64,000 bases of DNA from contig CAJTQI010000008.1 of NCBI GenBank assembly GCA_910578645.1, forward strand, positions 62,001 to 126,000, read 5' to 3'. Position numbers and translations under genes: made by a program. Below are positions 51,614 to 59,737 of this stretch, piece by piece. The DNA is from an uncultured Lachnospiraceae bacterium. GTDB taxonomy: Bacteria > Bacillota > Clostridia > Lachnospirales > Lachnospiraceae. Numbering within the stretch: the stretch's first letter is position 1; every line of letters starts with the position of its first letter. Below the pieces are notes generated by a model. The model was not told the DNA's origin and did not search any database. It saw only the letters and a list, made by a program, of their open reading frames with translations.

Positions 51614-52942
51614 ATGGGAATGAATATGGACTTATATGAGAAAATTGTAAAAGGTGAAGAAAAACTGTCCCTTGTGGGGCTCGGGTATGTGGGAATGCCG
51701 ATTGCGGTGGCTTTTGCAAAGAAGATTAAAGTAATAGGGTTTGACTTAAACGAGAAGAAAATCGAATTATATAAGAACGGCATAGACCCAACCAATGAGG
51801 TGGGAAACGAAGTTATCGCCAATACGTCGGTAGAGTTTACGGCGGACAGCGAGAAGCTGCGGGAGGCGAAGTTTCATATTGTAGCTGTGCCCACGCCGGT
51901 CAATAACGACCATACGCCGGACTTGACGCCGGTTGAGGGGGCCAGCCGTATTCTGGGGCAAAATTTAGTAAAAGGTTCTGTAGTGGTATTTGAGTCCACT
52001 GTCTATCCGGGCGTTACGGAGGAGGTCTGCGTTCCCATTTTGGAGAGAGAGTCAGGGCTAAAATGCGGCGTTGACTTTAAGATTGGTTATTCGCCTGAGC
52101 GTATCAACCCTGGCGATAAGGTGCACAGGCTGGAAACCATTACGAAGATTGTATCGGGTATGGATGAGGAGACGCTTGACACGGTTGCCAAAGTATATGA
52201 ACTGGTGGTGGATGCAGGCGTATACAGGGCGGAATCTATCAAGGTGGCCGAGGCGGCGAAGGTTATCGAAAACAGTCAGAGAGATATCAATATTGCGTTT
52301 ATGAATGAACTGTCCATGATTTTTCACAAGATGGACATAGACACCAAGGCGGTGCTTGAGGCTGCCGGGACGAAGTGGAATTTCCTGAAATTTATGCCGG
52401 GGCTTGTGGGCGGACACTGTATTGGTGTGGACCCTTATTATCTGACCTATAAAGCGGAGGAATTAGGCTACCATTCCCAGATTATTTTATCCGGGCGGCG
52501 TATCAATGACGATATGGGCAAATATGTGGCGGAGAGTCTTGTGAAAGCCTTAATCAAATCGAACATTCCGGTGAGAAATGCCAGGGTAGCGATTCTTGGT
52601 TTTACGTTCAAGGAAAATTGTCCGGATACGAGAAATACGAAGGTAATCGATATCTACAAAGAGTTGGGTGAATATGGAATTTCGCCCATCGTTGTGGACC
52701 CTGCGGCGGATGCGGATGAGGCAAAAAGACTGTACGGTGTGACCTTTGCCGCCATGGAGGAGATTCACGATATGGACGCCGTGGTGATTGCGGTGGCACA
52801 TGATGAGTTTTTGAATTTAGGCAGGGAGAAGATAGATACATTCTATCATGCCGCCCACAAGCAGAAAGTTTTGTTGGACATCAAAGGGTTGCTTGAGAGA
52901 AAAGAGTATCTGACAGAGGACTATCTGTATTGGAGACTGTAA
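51614..52942 (+). CDS. tviB: UDP-N-acetylhexosamine 6-dehydrogenase, TviB/WbpO type
   Basis: A 442-residue NAD-dependent sugar dehydrogenase oxidising C6 of a UDP-HexNAc to the uronic acid. The NAD site is VGLGYVGMPIA (21-31), the catalytic cysteine is Cys269 in GLVGGHCIGVDPYYL, and the C-terminal domain starts near residue 320 with ARVAILGFTFKENCPDTRNT. The sequence follows the TviB/CapL branch acting on UDP-GlcNAc/GalNAc rather than UDP-glucose dehydrogenases. With the C4 epimerase at 54374 it would give UDP-GalNAcA. An AGAAAGG site lies just before ATG 51614; ATG 51626 is possible. Confidence 0.9.
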   Translation: MGMNMDLYEKIVKGEEKLSLVGLGYVGMPIAVAFAKKIKVIGFDLNEKKIELYKNGIDPTNEVGNEVIANTSVEFTADSEKLREAKFHIVAVPTPVNNDHTPDLTPVEGASRILGQNLVKGSVVVFESTVYPGVTEEVCVPILERESGLKCGVDFKIGYSPERINPGDKVHRLETITKIVSGMDEETLDTVAKVYELVVDAGVYRAESIKVAEAAKVIENSQRDINIAFMNELSMIFHKMDIDTKAVLEAAGTKWNFLKFMPGLVGGHCIGVDPYYLTYKAEELGYHSQIILSGRRINDDMGKYVAESLVKALIKSNIPVRNARVAILGFTFKENCPDTRNTKVIDIYKELGEYGISPIVVDPAADADEAKRLYGVTFAAMEEIHDMDAVVIAVAHDEFLNLGREKIDTFYHAAHKQKVLLDIKGLLERKEYLTEDYLYWRL

Positions 52943-54300
52943 AAACGAGAAAAAAGACAATTAAATCATGGTGTATTCTGGCAGCGCTGCTTACTTTTTT
53001 TCTAGGGATGCTTGCCCTTTGCGGCGTAGGCGTCTATAACGATTCTGAGCAGTATATTACAATGCACATACACAGGGAGCCGCTGTATCCCCTTTTTCTG
53101 GCATTTTTCCGGGTATTGTGGGGAGATGGTTATCTGACTGTAGTGGCGGTGGCGCAGAATGTGCTTACGGCGGTGGGCATATGGGTGTTTGCAGAGTATA
53201 TTGCGTCGCATTTTGGATTGAGGCTGTGGGAAGAGCTGCTTGTTGTGGTGATTCAGTTGGTGCCCCATCTGATGACCAGATATGTGTCGGCGTTGCACAT
53301 TTTCTTGGAAAATTCGGTGATGAGTGAAGCACTCTGCATTCCGTTGTTTCACTTTTTTCTTTATTTCCTGTTGCGCATGTTATTTGAAAACAGGATGCGG
53401 GACAGGATATGCGGGTTGGTCTTTGCTTTCCTGCTTTCTATGACAAGAGGACAGATGATGACCACAATTCTTGTGTGGATGGTTTTGGTTCTTTTGCAGA
53501 TAATGATACGGAAGAGATATAGGGTATTATGGGTTCCGGTAATGGTTGTGCCGATAATATTCGGACTGCGCAGCCTGACGGTTCATGTATATAATTACGG
53601 TGTTACAGGATATTTTATGGGAAATACTTACGGACAGGTTAACACACTGACCAATGTGATTTATGCCAGCGACGAGGAAGACGGCGAGGTGTTCGGGGAA
53701 GGCAGTCTGGAGAGAGATTTTTTTGAACGGTTTTATGCTAAAGCGGATGCCATGGGAGCGAACTATAAGTATGGCGGGGATACTTTTGCCGAGAGGGCAA
53801 GACACCTGGAAGAGTATCATGATAAGCTGAAATTTGAAATTCTGGAAGCCGATATGTCGGCCTACTATTTCGGGCTTGGCAAAGTAGATTATTACCAACA
53901 AAGCAGTATGTCGGATGAAATGGCCGGTAAGATGCTTGTCAGGCTTCTTCCTGCGTGTTTTGGGCAATGGCTGTACGATTATGTGCTGCTGTGTGCAAAT
54001 GGATTTGTCAGGAGTATAGCGGTGGTGCATCCCATCGTCAGTCCGGTTGCATTTTTGTTTTATGCTGTGGCGGCGGCGCTTGCCGTGGGGCAGCTATGGC
54101 GTAGGAAGAGAAGCGATGCGGCATGGGTTATGGGAGTGGCGTTTTTGTTTATTGCGGCCAATGTCTGCGCCACATCGATTACGATTATGTGTCTGTCGCG
54201 CTATATGATTTATGGGTTTTCGCTGTTTTATACAGCAGGTTTTTTGCTTGTGAGAGAAGTGTGTGAAGGAAATCGACAAACCCAAAAGAACTGCACTTGA
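52930..54300 (+). CDS. Polytopic GT-C-like membrane protein
   Basis: A 456-residue protein with about nine helices. Right after the first helix comes VYNDSEQYITMHIHREPLYP, an acidic loop followed by a short helix, very much the arrangement in GT39/ArnT-like enzymes. An outer segment of about 110 residues lies near positions 230-340. Start TTG 52930 overlaps tviB by 13 bp; no earlier ATG exists in frame, so a less usual start is needed. It stands between tviB and the epimerase gene, which suggests work on the GalNAcA-containing unit, but this is inference. Confidence 0.6.
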   Translation: METVKTRKKTIKSWCILAALLTFFLGMLALCGVGVYNDSEQYITMHIHREPLYPLFLAFFRVLWGDGYLTVVAVAQNVLTAVGIWVFAEYIASHFGLRLWEELLVVVIQLVPHLMTRYVSALHIFLENSVMSEALCIPLFHFFLYFLLRMLFENRMRDRICGLVFAFLLSMTRGQMMTTILVWMVLVLLQIMIRKRYRVLWVPVMVVPIIFGLRSLTVHVYNYGVTGYFMGNTYGQVNTLTNVIYASDEEDGEVFGEGSLERDFFERFYAKADAMGANYKYGGDTFAERARHLEEYHDKLKFEILEADMSAYYFGLGKVDYYQQSSMSDEMAGKMLVRLLPACFGQWLYDYVLLCANGFVRSIAVVHPIVSPVAFLFYAVAAALAVGQLWRRKRSDAAWVMGVAFLFIAANVCATSITIMCLSRYMIYGFSLFYTAGFLLVREVCEGNRQTQKNCT

Positions 54301-54373
54301 GTGATTTCACGTTTTCACGCTGAAGAATGCGTAAAACATGCATTGTTGTATAAAAAGGAGGAGCTGTTAGGCA

Positions 54374-55351
54374 ATGGGATACAAGGATATTATATTTGAC
54401 GAAAAAAGTACATTTCTGGTGGGTGGCGGCGCCGGATTTATCGGTTCAAACCTCTGTGAAGCGCTGATTGATATGGGATATACCGTGCGGTGTCTGGATG
54501 ATTTGTCTACCGGAAAATACGAGAATATTGAGCACCTGGCGGAAAATAAAAGATTTACTTTTATCAAAGGGGATATCAGGGACTTAGATACTTGTATGGA
54601 AGCGTCTAAGGGAGTGGACTATGTGCTCAACCAGGCGGCATGGGGCAGCGTGCCCCGCAGCATCGAGATGCCTCTTTTGTACGAGGAAATCAATATACGC
54701 GGCACGCTCAACATGATGGAAGCGGCACGGGTATGCGGCGTCAAGAAGTTTGTCTATGCATCCAGTTCTTCTGTCTATGGCGATTCTGTCACTCTTCCAA
54801 AGAAGGAAGGGGAAGAAGGGAACGTGATTTCTCCTTACGCATTGACGAAGAAAGTGGATGAGGAGTACGGGCGGCTGTATAAAGAACTGTATGGCCTGGA
54901 TACTTATGGCCTGCGCTATTTTAATGTGTTTGGCCGCAGACAGAATCCGGAAGGGATGTACGCAGCCGTCATCCCTAAATTCCTCAAATTACTTTTGCAT
55001 GATGAAGTTCCTACCATCAACGGGGACGGCTTGCAGTCCAGGGACTTTACCTATATTGACAATGTCATTGAAGCAAACTTGCGGGCTTGCCATGCTTCCG
55101 GTGAAGCAGCCGGGCAGGCGTTTAATATCGGGGCAGGCGGCAGGCTTTTTTTGAACGATATGTACAAGTATCTGTGTGAAGCCCTGGGTAAAAATATAGA
55201 GCCGAATCACGGACCGGACCGCAAAGGAGATGTCCGGGATTCCAATGCAGATATCAGTAAGGCCAGAAAGTTGCTTGGTTATGACCCGGAATATGACTTT
55301 GAGAAGGGTATTGCGCTGGCGATTGATTGGTACAAAGAGAACCTAAAATAG
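54374..55351 (+). CDS. tviC: UDP-GlcNAc/GlcNAcA 4-epimerase, TviC/WbpP type
   Basis: A 325-residue SDR epimerase: GGGAGFIGSN at 17-26, SSSSVYGD near 130, catalytic Tyr155/Lys159 in SPYALTKK and the NQAAWGSVPRSIEMP stretch near 86, which in WbpP/TviC-type enzymes marks preference for N-acetylated substrates. With the dehydrogenase at 51614 it provides UDP-GalNAcA, as in the Vi antigen pathway. An AGGAGG lies twelve bases before ATG 54374. Two genes of the pair are split by a GT-C-like gene. Confidence 0.9.
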   Translation: MGYKDIIFDEKSTFLVGGGAGFIGSNLCEALIDMGYTVRCLDDLSTGKYENIEHLAENKRFTFIKGDIRDLDTCMEASKGVDYVLNQAAWGSVPRSIEMPLLYEEINIRGTLNMMEAARVCGVKKFVYASSSSVYGDSVTLPKKEGEEGNVISPYALTKKVDEEYGRLYKELYGLDTYGLRYFNVFGRRQNPEGMYAAVIPKFLKLLLHDEVPTINGDGLQSRDFTYIDNVIEANLRACHASGEAAGQAFNIGAGGRLFLNDMYKYLCEALGKNIEPNHGPDRKGDVRDSNADISKARKLLGYDPEYDFEKGIALAIDWYKENLK

Positions 55352-55368
55352 ATACCGGGGGACAGTGG

Positions 55369-56292
55369 ATGGAGTTTACATTTGGCGGTTATCGCATACA
55401 GATAGCACGGGAATATAAGATTGATGGTACAATGCCCAAAATATATAATGCCCAGGGGCGGCCTCTTGAAACCTATTTTATTAAAAACAGGCATTCGAGG
55501 CATGCCCCTTTTGGGCGCGAAGGTAAGTATTTCTTCTGGGACCGTTATAATTATGGGCTTAGCACACATTTCTATGGGCCGGAGTCTATGGCAAGGCCGC
55601 TTGGTAAGCCGACGGTGAAATACGGTATGCTGACGGAATCGCGCACAATCGTGCCGCAGGATTATGAAGTTTTCCATAAACACAAAGGTTTGGAAAAAGA
55701 GTTCCGTTATGTCTTTACCTATGACGAAAAAATCCTGGATGAATTGGAGAATGCCAGATTTTATCCTGTTGCGGCAGGCATATGGAACCGTGGTATGCAG
55801 GACGGGCTTTACAGGGAGAAGGACAGGGATTTATCGATGCTTTCTTCCGACAAGGTGATGTGCGAGCAGCACAAATTTCGTCTGGAACTTGCGAGGATGT
55901 GCAAGAAAGAGGGTCTGGCAGATACTTATGGAAGGTTTGACGGCGGCAGTTATGTGGAAAGTGTCGATGAGACTTTGGACCGCTACAGATTTTCATTGAT
56001 TATAGAGAATAATATATCCGATTATTATTTTTCGGAGCGCCTGACAAGCTGCTTTGCGGCGCAGACAATTCCGGTCTATCTGGGGGCGCGCAAGATATCC
56101 GAGTTTTTCAATACGGACGGTATGATTTTGTTGGAGAAACCGGACTTGGAGGAAGCGAAACAAAAAATCAGGGAATGTACGAGAGAGGCGTATGAAGAGC
56201 GGATTTCTGCGGTACTCGATAACTATGACAGGGTGGAAGAGTATGTAAATATGCAGGATTACCTGTATGAGCATTATCTGGGCGGAAAGTAG
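55369..56292 (+). CDS. GT10 fucosyltransferase-like enzyme
   Basis: A 307-residue protein whose C-terminal half holds the GT10 donor-binding pattern: YRFSLIIENNISDYYFSER at residues 206-224 followed by AAQTIPVYLGARKI to 243. In the family this segment binds GDP-fucose. The N-terminal half is less typical, and no membrane anchor is present. ATG 55369 is chosen; the frame runs on upstream into the epimerase gene. It suggests alpha-linked fucose or another GDP-sugar in the glycan, although no GDP-fucose synthesis gene is seen in the window. Confidence 0.72.
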   Translation: MEFTFGGYRIQIAREYKIDGTMPKIYNAQGRPLETYFIKNRHSRHAPFGREGKYFFWDRYNYGLSTHFYGPESMARPLGKPTVKYGMLTESRTIVPQDYEVFHKHKGLEKEFRYVFTYDEKILDELENARFYPVAAGIWNRGMQDGLYREKDRDLSMLSSDKVMCEQHKFRLELARMCKKEGLADTYGRFDGGSYVESVDETLDRYRFSLIIENNISDYYFSERLTSCFAAQTIPVYLGARKISEFFNTDGMILLEKPDLEEAKQKIRECTREAYEERISAVLDNYDRVEEYVNMQDYLYEHYLGGK

Positions 56293-56305
56293 GAGAAAAA
56301 TTTAA

Positions 56306-56393
56306 GTCAGAGCCTCAAATGAGCGCTAATCGCAGATGAGAAATCACCTTTGCAAATTTCTTATCGGGCGCCATCGCAGTAAATTGTTCTGAC
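56306..56393. repeat. 88 nt imperfect palindrome before the formyltransferase gene
   Basis: Ends GTCAGA (56306-56311) and TCTGAC (56388-56393) are complementary, and inside GATGAGAAAT (56335-56344) pairs with ATTTCTTATC (56356-56365) allowing one G-U pair. The right end is three bases before the ribosome site GGAGG of the next gene, so folding could affect translation. Confidence 0.5.
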
Positions 56394-56405
56394 ATGGAGG
56401 TTGGT

Positions 56406-57326
56406 ATGAAATATAAAGTAGTGGTATTTGGTGTGAAAGATACATCGGAGAATATCGTAAGTTTTATTGCAGAGCAGATTTGTCCGGTGGACTTGGTTAT
56501 TACAATCAGCCCGGAGGTGACAAAGAAGAATCAGGTTTCAGGGTACAAAGGGTTATCTATCCTGACGGAGAAATATGGCATTCCGGTGCATGAGGCGGAC
56601 AGCTATTTCCTGACAGATGATAAGACCCAGAAGTTTATGCAGGAGAATGAATTTGATATCGGCATTTCTATGGGATGGCAGAGGTTAATTCCTAAGTCGG
56701 TGTTGGATTGTTTTAAGTATGGGATTTACGGGTTCCACGGCAACTGTGGTTATCTGCCCTTTGGAAGAGGGCGCTCACCCCTTAACTGGTCGATTATCCT
56801 GGGGGATACGCGGTTTAATCTGAATATGTTCCGCTATGACGAGAAGGCGGACAGTCCGAATGTATTTGCCACGGAGATGTTTTCTATCACGCCCCATGAT
56901 GATATAAGGACGGCACAGTATAAAAATATGATTTGCTCCAAGAATCTCATAAGGAAGTTATTAAAGGCTTATGAGGCGGACGATATCGTGATTCACACGG
57001 ATTCCAAGGACTATGATTCCTGGTACAATAAGCGCACGGCGGCGGACGGTAAGATTGATTTCCATGCAAGAACGAGGGATATTTATAATTTAGTCCGTGG
57101 TGTTGCGGCTCCTTTTCCTGGGGCATATGCGATGGCAGGACAGGACAAGATGACCGTGTGGGAGGCCCATCCTTTTGACGAGATGATGGATTTCTCTGCC
57201 TATGCGCCGGGAGAGGTGGTTGACATCTTTGACGGTAAACTGATAGTGCGCACGGTGGACGGCTCCCTTCTGATTGACCGGTACGAGTGCGACAGGCAGA
57301 TTGTTGTGGGGGATGTGCTAAAGTAG
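56406..57326 (+). CDS. Sugar N-formyltransferase
   Basis: A 306-residue enzyme with the Formyl_trans_N fold that uses N10-formyltetrahydrofolate to formylate a sugar amine. The active-site stretch is GFHGNCGYLPFGRGRSPLNW in two parts (residues 109-128), giving His111; the partner Asp is probably Asp149 in EKADSPN. The first residue of the usual N-x-H triad is Gly, as in GFH-type members of the superfamily, so activity should not be taken for granted. A C-terminal domain of about 90 residues follows. ATG 56406 comes five bases after GGAGG. With the WecE-type gene at 36456 the product could be N-formyl Fuc4N. Confidence 0.82.
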   Translation: MKYKVVVFGVKDTSENIVSFIAEQICPVDLVITISPEVTKKNQVSGYKGLSILTEKYGIPVHEADSYFLTDDKTQKFMQENEFDIGISMGWQRLIPKSVLDCFKYGIYGFHGNCGYLPFGRGRSPLNWSIILGDTRFNLNMFRYDEKADSPNVFATEMFSITPHDDIRTAQYKNMICSKNLIRKLLKAYEADDIVIHTDSKDYDSWYNKRTAADGKIDFHARTRDIYNLVRGVAAPFPGAYAMAGQDKMTVWEAHPFDEMMDFSAYAPGEVVDIFDGKLIVRTVDGSLLIDRYECDRQIVVGDVLK

Positions 57327-57464
57327 GATGAGCATGAAGTAATTCTAAGGCTGCAAAAAAATAACATATAGATTTGGGACGCTATAGGGCAAAACTATAG
57401 GGGAATACATTCACTTATACAGAACATGAGCAATGGCAGCACATGAGAGTGGAAAGGCAGAATT

Positions 57465-58601
57465 ATGACAGAGGCAATCAGAGTATTGCATGTGCTTGGC
57501 GGCGTGGGCCTTGGCGGTGCGGAGAGCAGGATTATGGATTTGTACCGTCAGATGAACCGCGAGGAGATTCAGTTTGACTTTTTGGTACACCAGAATGACA
57601 CTAGTGTCAGAAAAGCACAATTTTACGATGAGGAAATCAGACAGCTTGGCGGGCGCATTTATGTGTTGCCTAAGTTTAAAGTATATAATTATGCAGCATA
57701 TAGAAATGCGGTGCAGGATTTTTTTGCCAGCCATCATGAATTTCGGGTGGTACAGGGACATATGACCAGTACCGCGGGAATTTATCTGCCTATTGCAAAG
57801 AGGTTCGGCGTTCCTGTTACGGTGGCTCATTCCAGGAATGCCGGCGTGGACAAAGGGCTAAAGGGCATTGCGACGAAGTTTTTCAGAAGGAATCTGGTTG
57901 AGAAAGCGGATTATTGTTTCGCGTGTTCTAGGCTTGCAGGCACAGACGTATTTGGAGAAGAGGCGGTGCGTTCGGGCAAGGTGAAGATTATTCACAATGC
58001 CATCGACGTTGAAAAATTCCGGTTTGACATGGTCAAGCGCAATGAGATGAGGGAGCGTCTTGGACTTAAGGGGGAACTGGTAGTGGGGCATGTGGGACGG
58101 TTTAACTACCAGAAAAACCATCCTTATCTCATAGATATTTTTGCAAAGCTTTGTGGGATTAGGCAAGACGTCGTGCTTCTCTTGCTGGGCGAGGGTCCCG
58201 ACCAGGAGAAAATACAGGAAAAGTGCAATGTACTTGGAATTGGGGGAAAAGTAAAATTTCTTGGCAATAAGAAGCAACCGGAGGATTATTATCAGGCCAT
58301 GGATGTGTTTGTCCTGCCTTCTTATTATGAAGGGCTTCCGGGGGTATTGGTGGAGGCCCAGGCGGCAGGGCTTAAGTGTTTCGTGTCGGATACGGTTACC
58401 ACGGAGGCGACGGCCACAGACTTGGTTACCTATTTTGATATCAGAAAAGAACCGCAGGTGTGGGCGGAGGCAATCGCTGCCGCGGTTCCTTATGAGCGGA
58501 TTGTGACGGAAGGGATAATGAAGGCGACGGGTTTCGACGTGGCAGCCCAGGCGGCAGGTTACCGCATGTTTTATCAGAAAGGAGACTGTTCTGTGTTATG
58601 A
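57465..58601 (+). CDS. Glycosyltransferase family 4 (EpsF-like)
   Basis: A 378-residue GT-B enzyme: RVLHVLGGVGLGGAESRIMD at the start, AHSRNAGVDKG near 126, GHVGRFNYQKNHPYLID near 209 and the donor-site SYYEGLPGVLVEAQAAGL near 285. This is the EpsF/GT4 pattern of exopolysaccharide enzymes. Stop and next start overlap by four bases (ATGA). Donor and acceptor sugars are unknown. Confidence 0.87.
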   Translation: MTEAIRVLHVLGGVGLGGAESRIMDLYRQMNREEIQFDFLVHQNDTSVRKAQFYDEEIRQLGGRIYVLPKFKVYNYAAYRNAVQDFFASHHEFRVVQGHMTSTAGIYLPIAKRFGVPVTVAHSRNAGVDKGLKGIATKFFRRNLVEKADYCFACSRLAGTDVFGEEAVRSGKVKIIHNAIDVEKFRFDMVKRNEMRERLGLKGELVVGHVGRFNYQKNHPYLIDIFAKLCGIRQDVVLLLLGEGPDQEKIQEKCNVLGIGGKVKFLGNKKQPEDYYQAMDVFVLPSYYEGLPGVLVEAQAAGLKCFVSDTVTTEATATDLVTYFDIRKEPQVWAEAIAAAVPYERIVTEGIMKATGFDVAAQAAGYRMFYQKGDCSVL

Positions 58602-59710
58602 AGAAATTGTTATTGATTGTGCCTTCTTTGCATCAGGGAGGACTGGAAAAAGTATGTGCGGCTACAGCCAGACTTATGCAGCCGTATTTCGACGTACAGA
58701 TAGCTATTTTTGATTCCCGCAATGTGGCCTATGATATCAAAGGCATTCCTGTCGCTGACCTGCGGCTTCCCAGCCGTCCGGGTAAAGTGGGAAAGGTTAT
58801 CAATGTGCTAAAGCGTGGACTGAAACTGCGCAGGATTAAGAAGAAAGAACAAATAGACATAGCTTACAGCTTTGGTCCTACGGCGAATCTTGCGAACATT
58901 GCTTCCGGCGGTAAGGCAAAGAAGTGGCTTGGCATCCGCAGCTATATGGACATGGGAAATCCGAGACAGATACGGCTTTTTTGTGCCTGCGGTGAGCGGG
59001 TGGTATGCTGTTCGGATACGATATGCCGGGAAGTGCAGGAGAAATACCGTTGCACTAAGGCTGTTACTTTGAATAATCCCTTTGATATGCAGGAAGTAAA
59101 GGCGCTATCCGAACAGGAGGAAGCGCAGCTTCCATGGGATGAGGGTCGCATCCTGATTTCCATGGGACGGGAAGATAAGGTGAAGGGCTTCTGGCATTTG
59201 ATTAAGGCGTTTGCCTTGGTGCATGGAAAACTGCCCGATACGAAGTTGATGATTATCGGAAAAGGAGACTTTGCACCCTACAAGGAATTGGCTCACGGAC
59301 TTGGAATTGACAGTGAGGTTTATTTTACGGGACTGAAGAAAAATCCGTATCCTTATCTGAAAAAAGGGGCCTTGTATGTGCTCACATCCTATTATGAGGG
59401 ATTCCCCAACGCCATGGTGGAGGCCATGTCCATGGGGCTGCCTGTCATTGCAACGGATTGCATGACAGGCCCTAAGGAAATCCTGGAAGACAGATATGGC
59501 GTCCTGATTCCGAATATGAGCAGGGAGGAAGATTTCGAGCCGGCGCATATAACAGAAGAGGATAAGAATCTGGCGCAGGAGATTACAGAACTGTTAGAGG
59601 ACAAGGAGAAGGTGTCCTATTACCGTAAGATGGCATTACAGCGGGCGGGGGAGTACACGACCAAAGCTTATATCGAGAAGATATGCAGTTGGGCGAAAGC
59701 AGACTGTTAG
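58598..59710 (+). CDS. Glycosyltransferase family 4
   Basis: A 370-residue GT-B enzyme with LLIVPSLHQGGLEKVCAATA at the start, an acceptor-side half with IAYSFGPTANLANI, ISMGREDKVKGFWHLI near residue 187 and the donor motif SYYEGFPNAMVEAMSMGLPVIA in part near 266. It is coupled to the preceding GT4 gene by a four-base overlap, so both probably act in sequence on the same glycan. TGPKEILE near 289 is often seen in enzymes using UDP-GalNAc or UDP-Gal, but this is not decisive. Confidence 0.87.
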   Translation: MKKLLLIVPSLHQGGLEKVCAATARLMQPYFDVQIAIFDSRNVAYDIKGIPVADLRLPSRPGKVGKVINVLKRGLKLRRIKKKEQIDIAYSFGPTANLANIASGGKAKKWLGIRSYMDMGNPRQIRLFCACGERVVCCSDTICREVQEKYRCTKAVTLNNPFDMQEVKALSEQEEAQLPWDEGRILISMGREDKVKGFWHLIKAFALVHGKLPDTKLMIIGKGDFAPYKELAHGLGIDSEVYFTGLKKNPYPYLKKGALYVLTSYYEGFPNAMVEAMSMGLPVIATDCMTGPKEILEDRYGVLIPNMSREEDFEPAHITEEDKNLAQEITELLEDKEKVSYYRKMALQRAGEYTTKAYIEKICSWAKADC

Positions 59711-59737
59711 AGGAAGTACAGAGGAAAAACAGAACCT

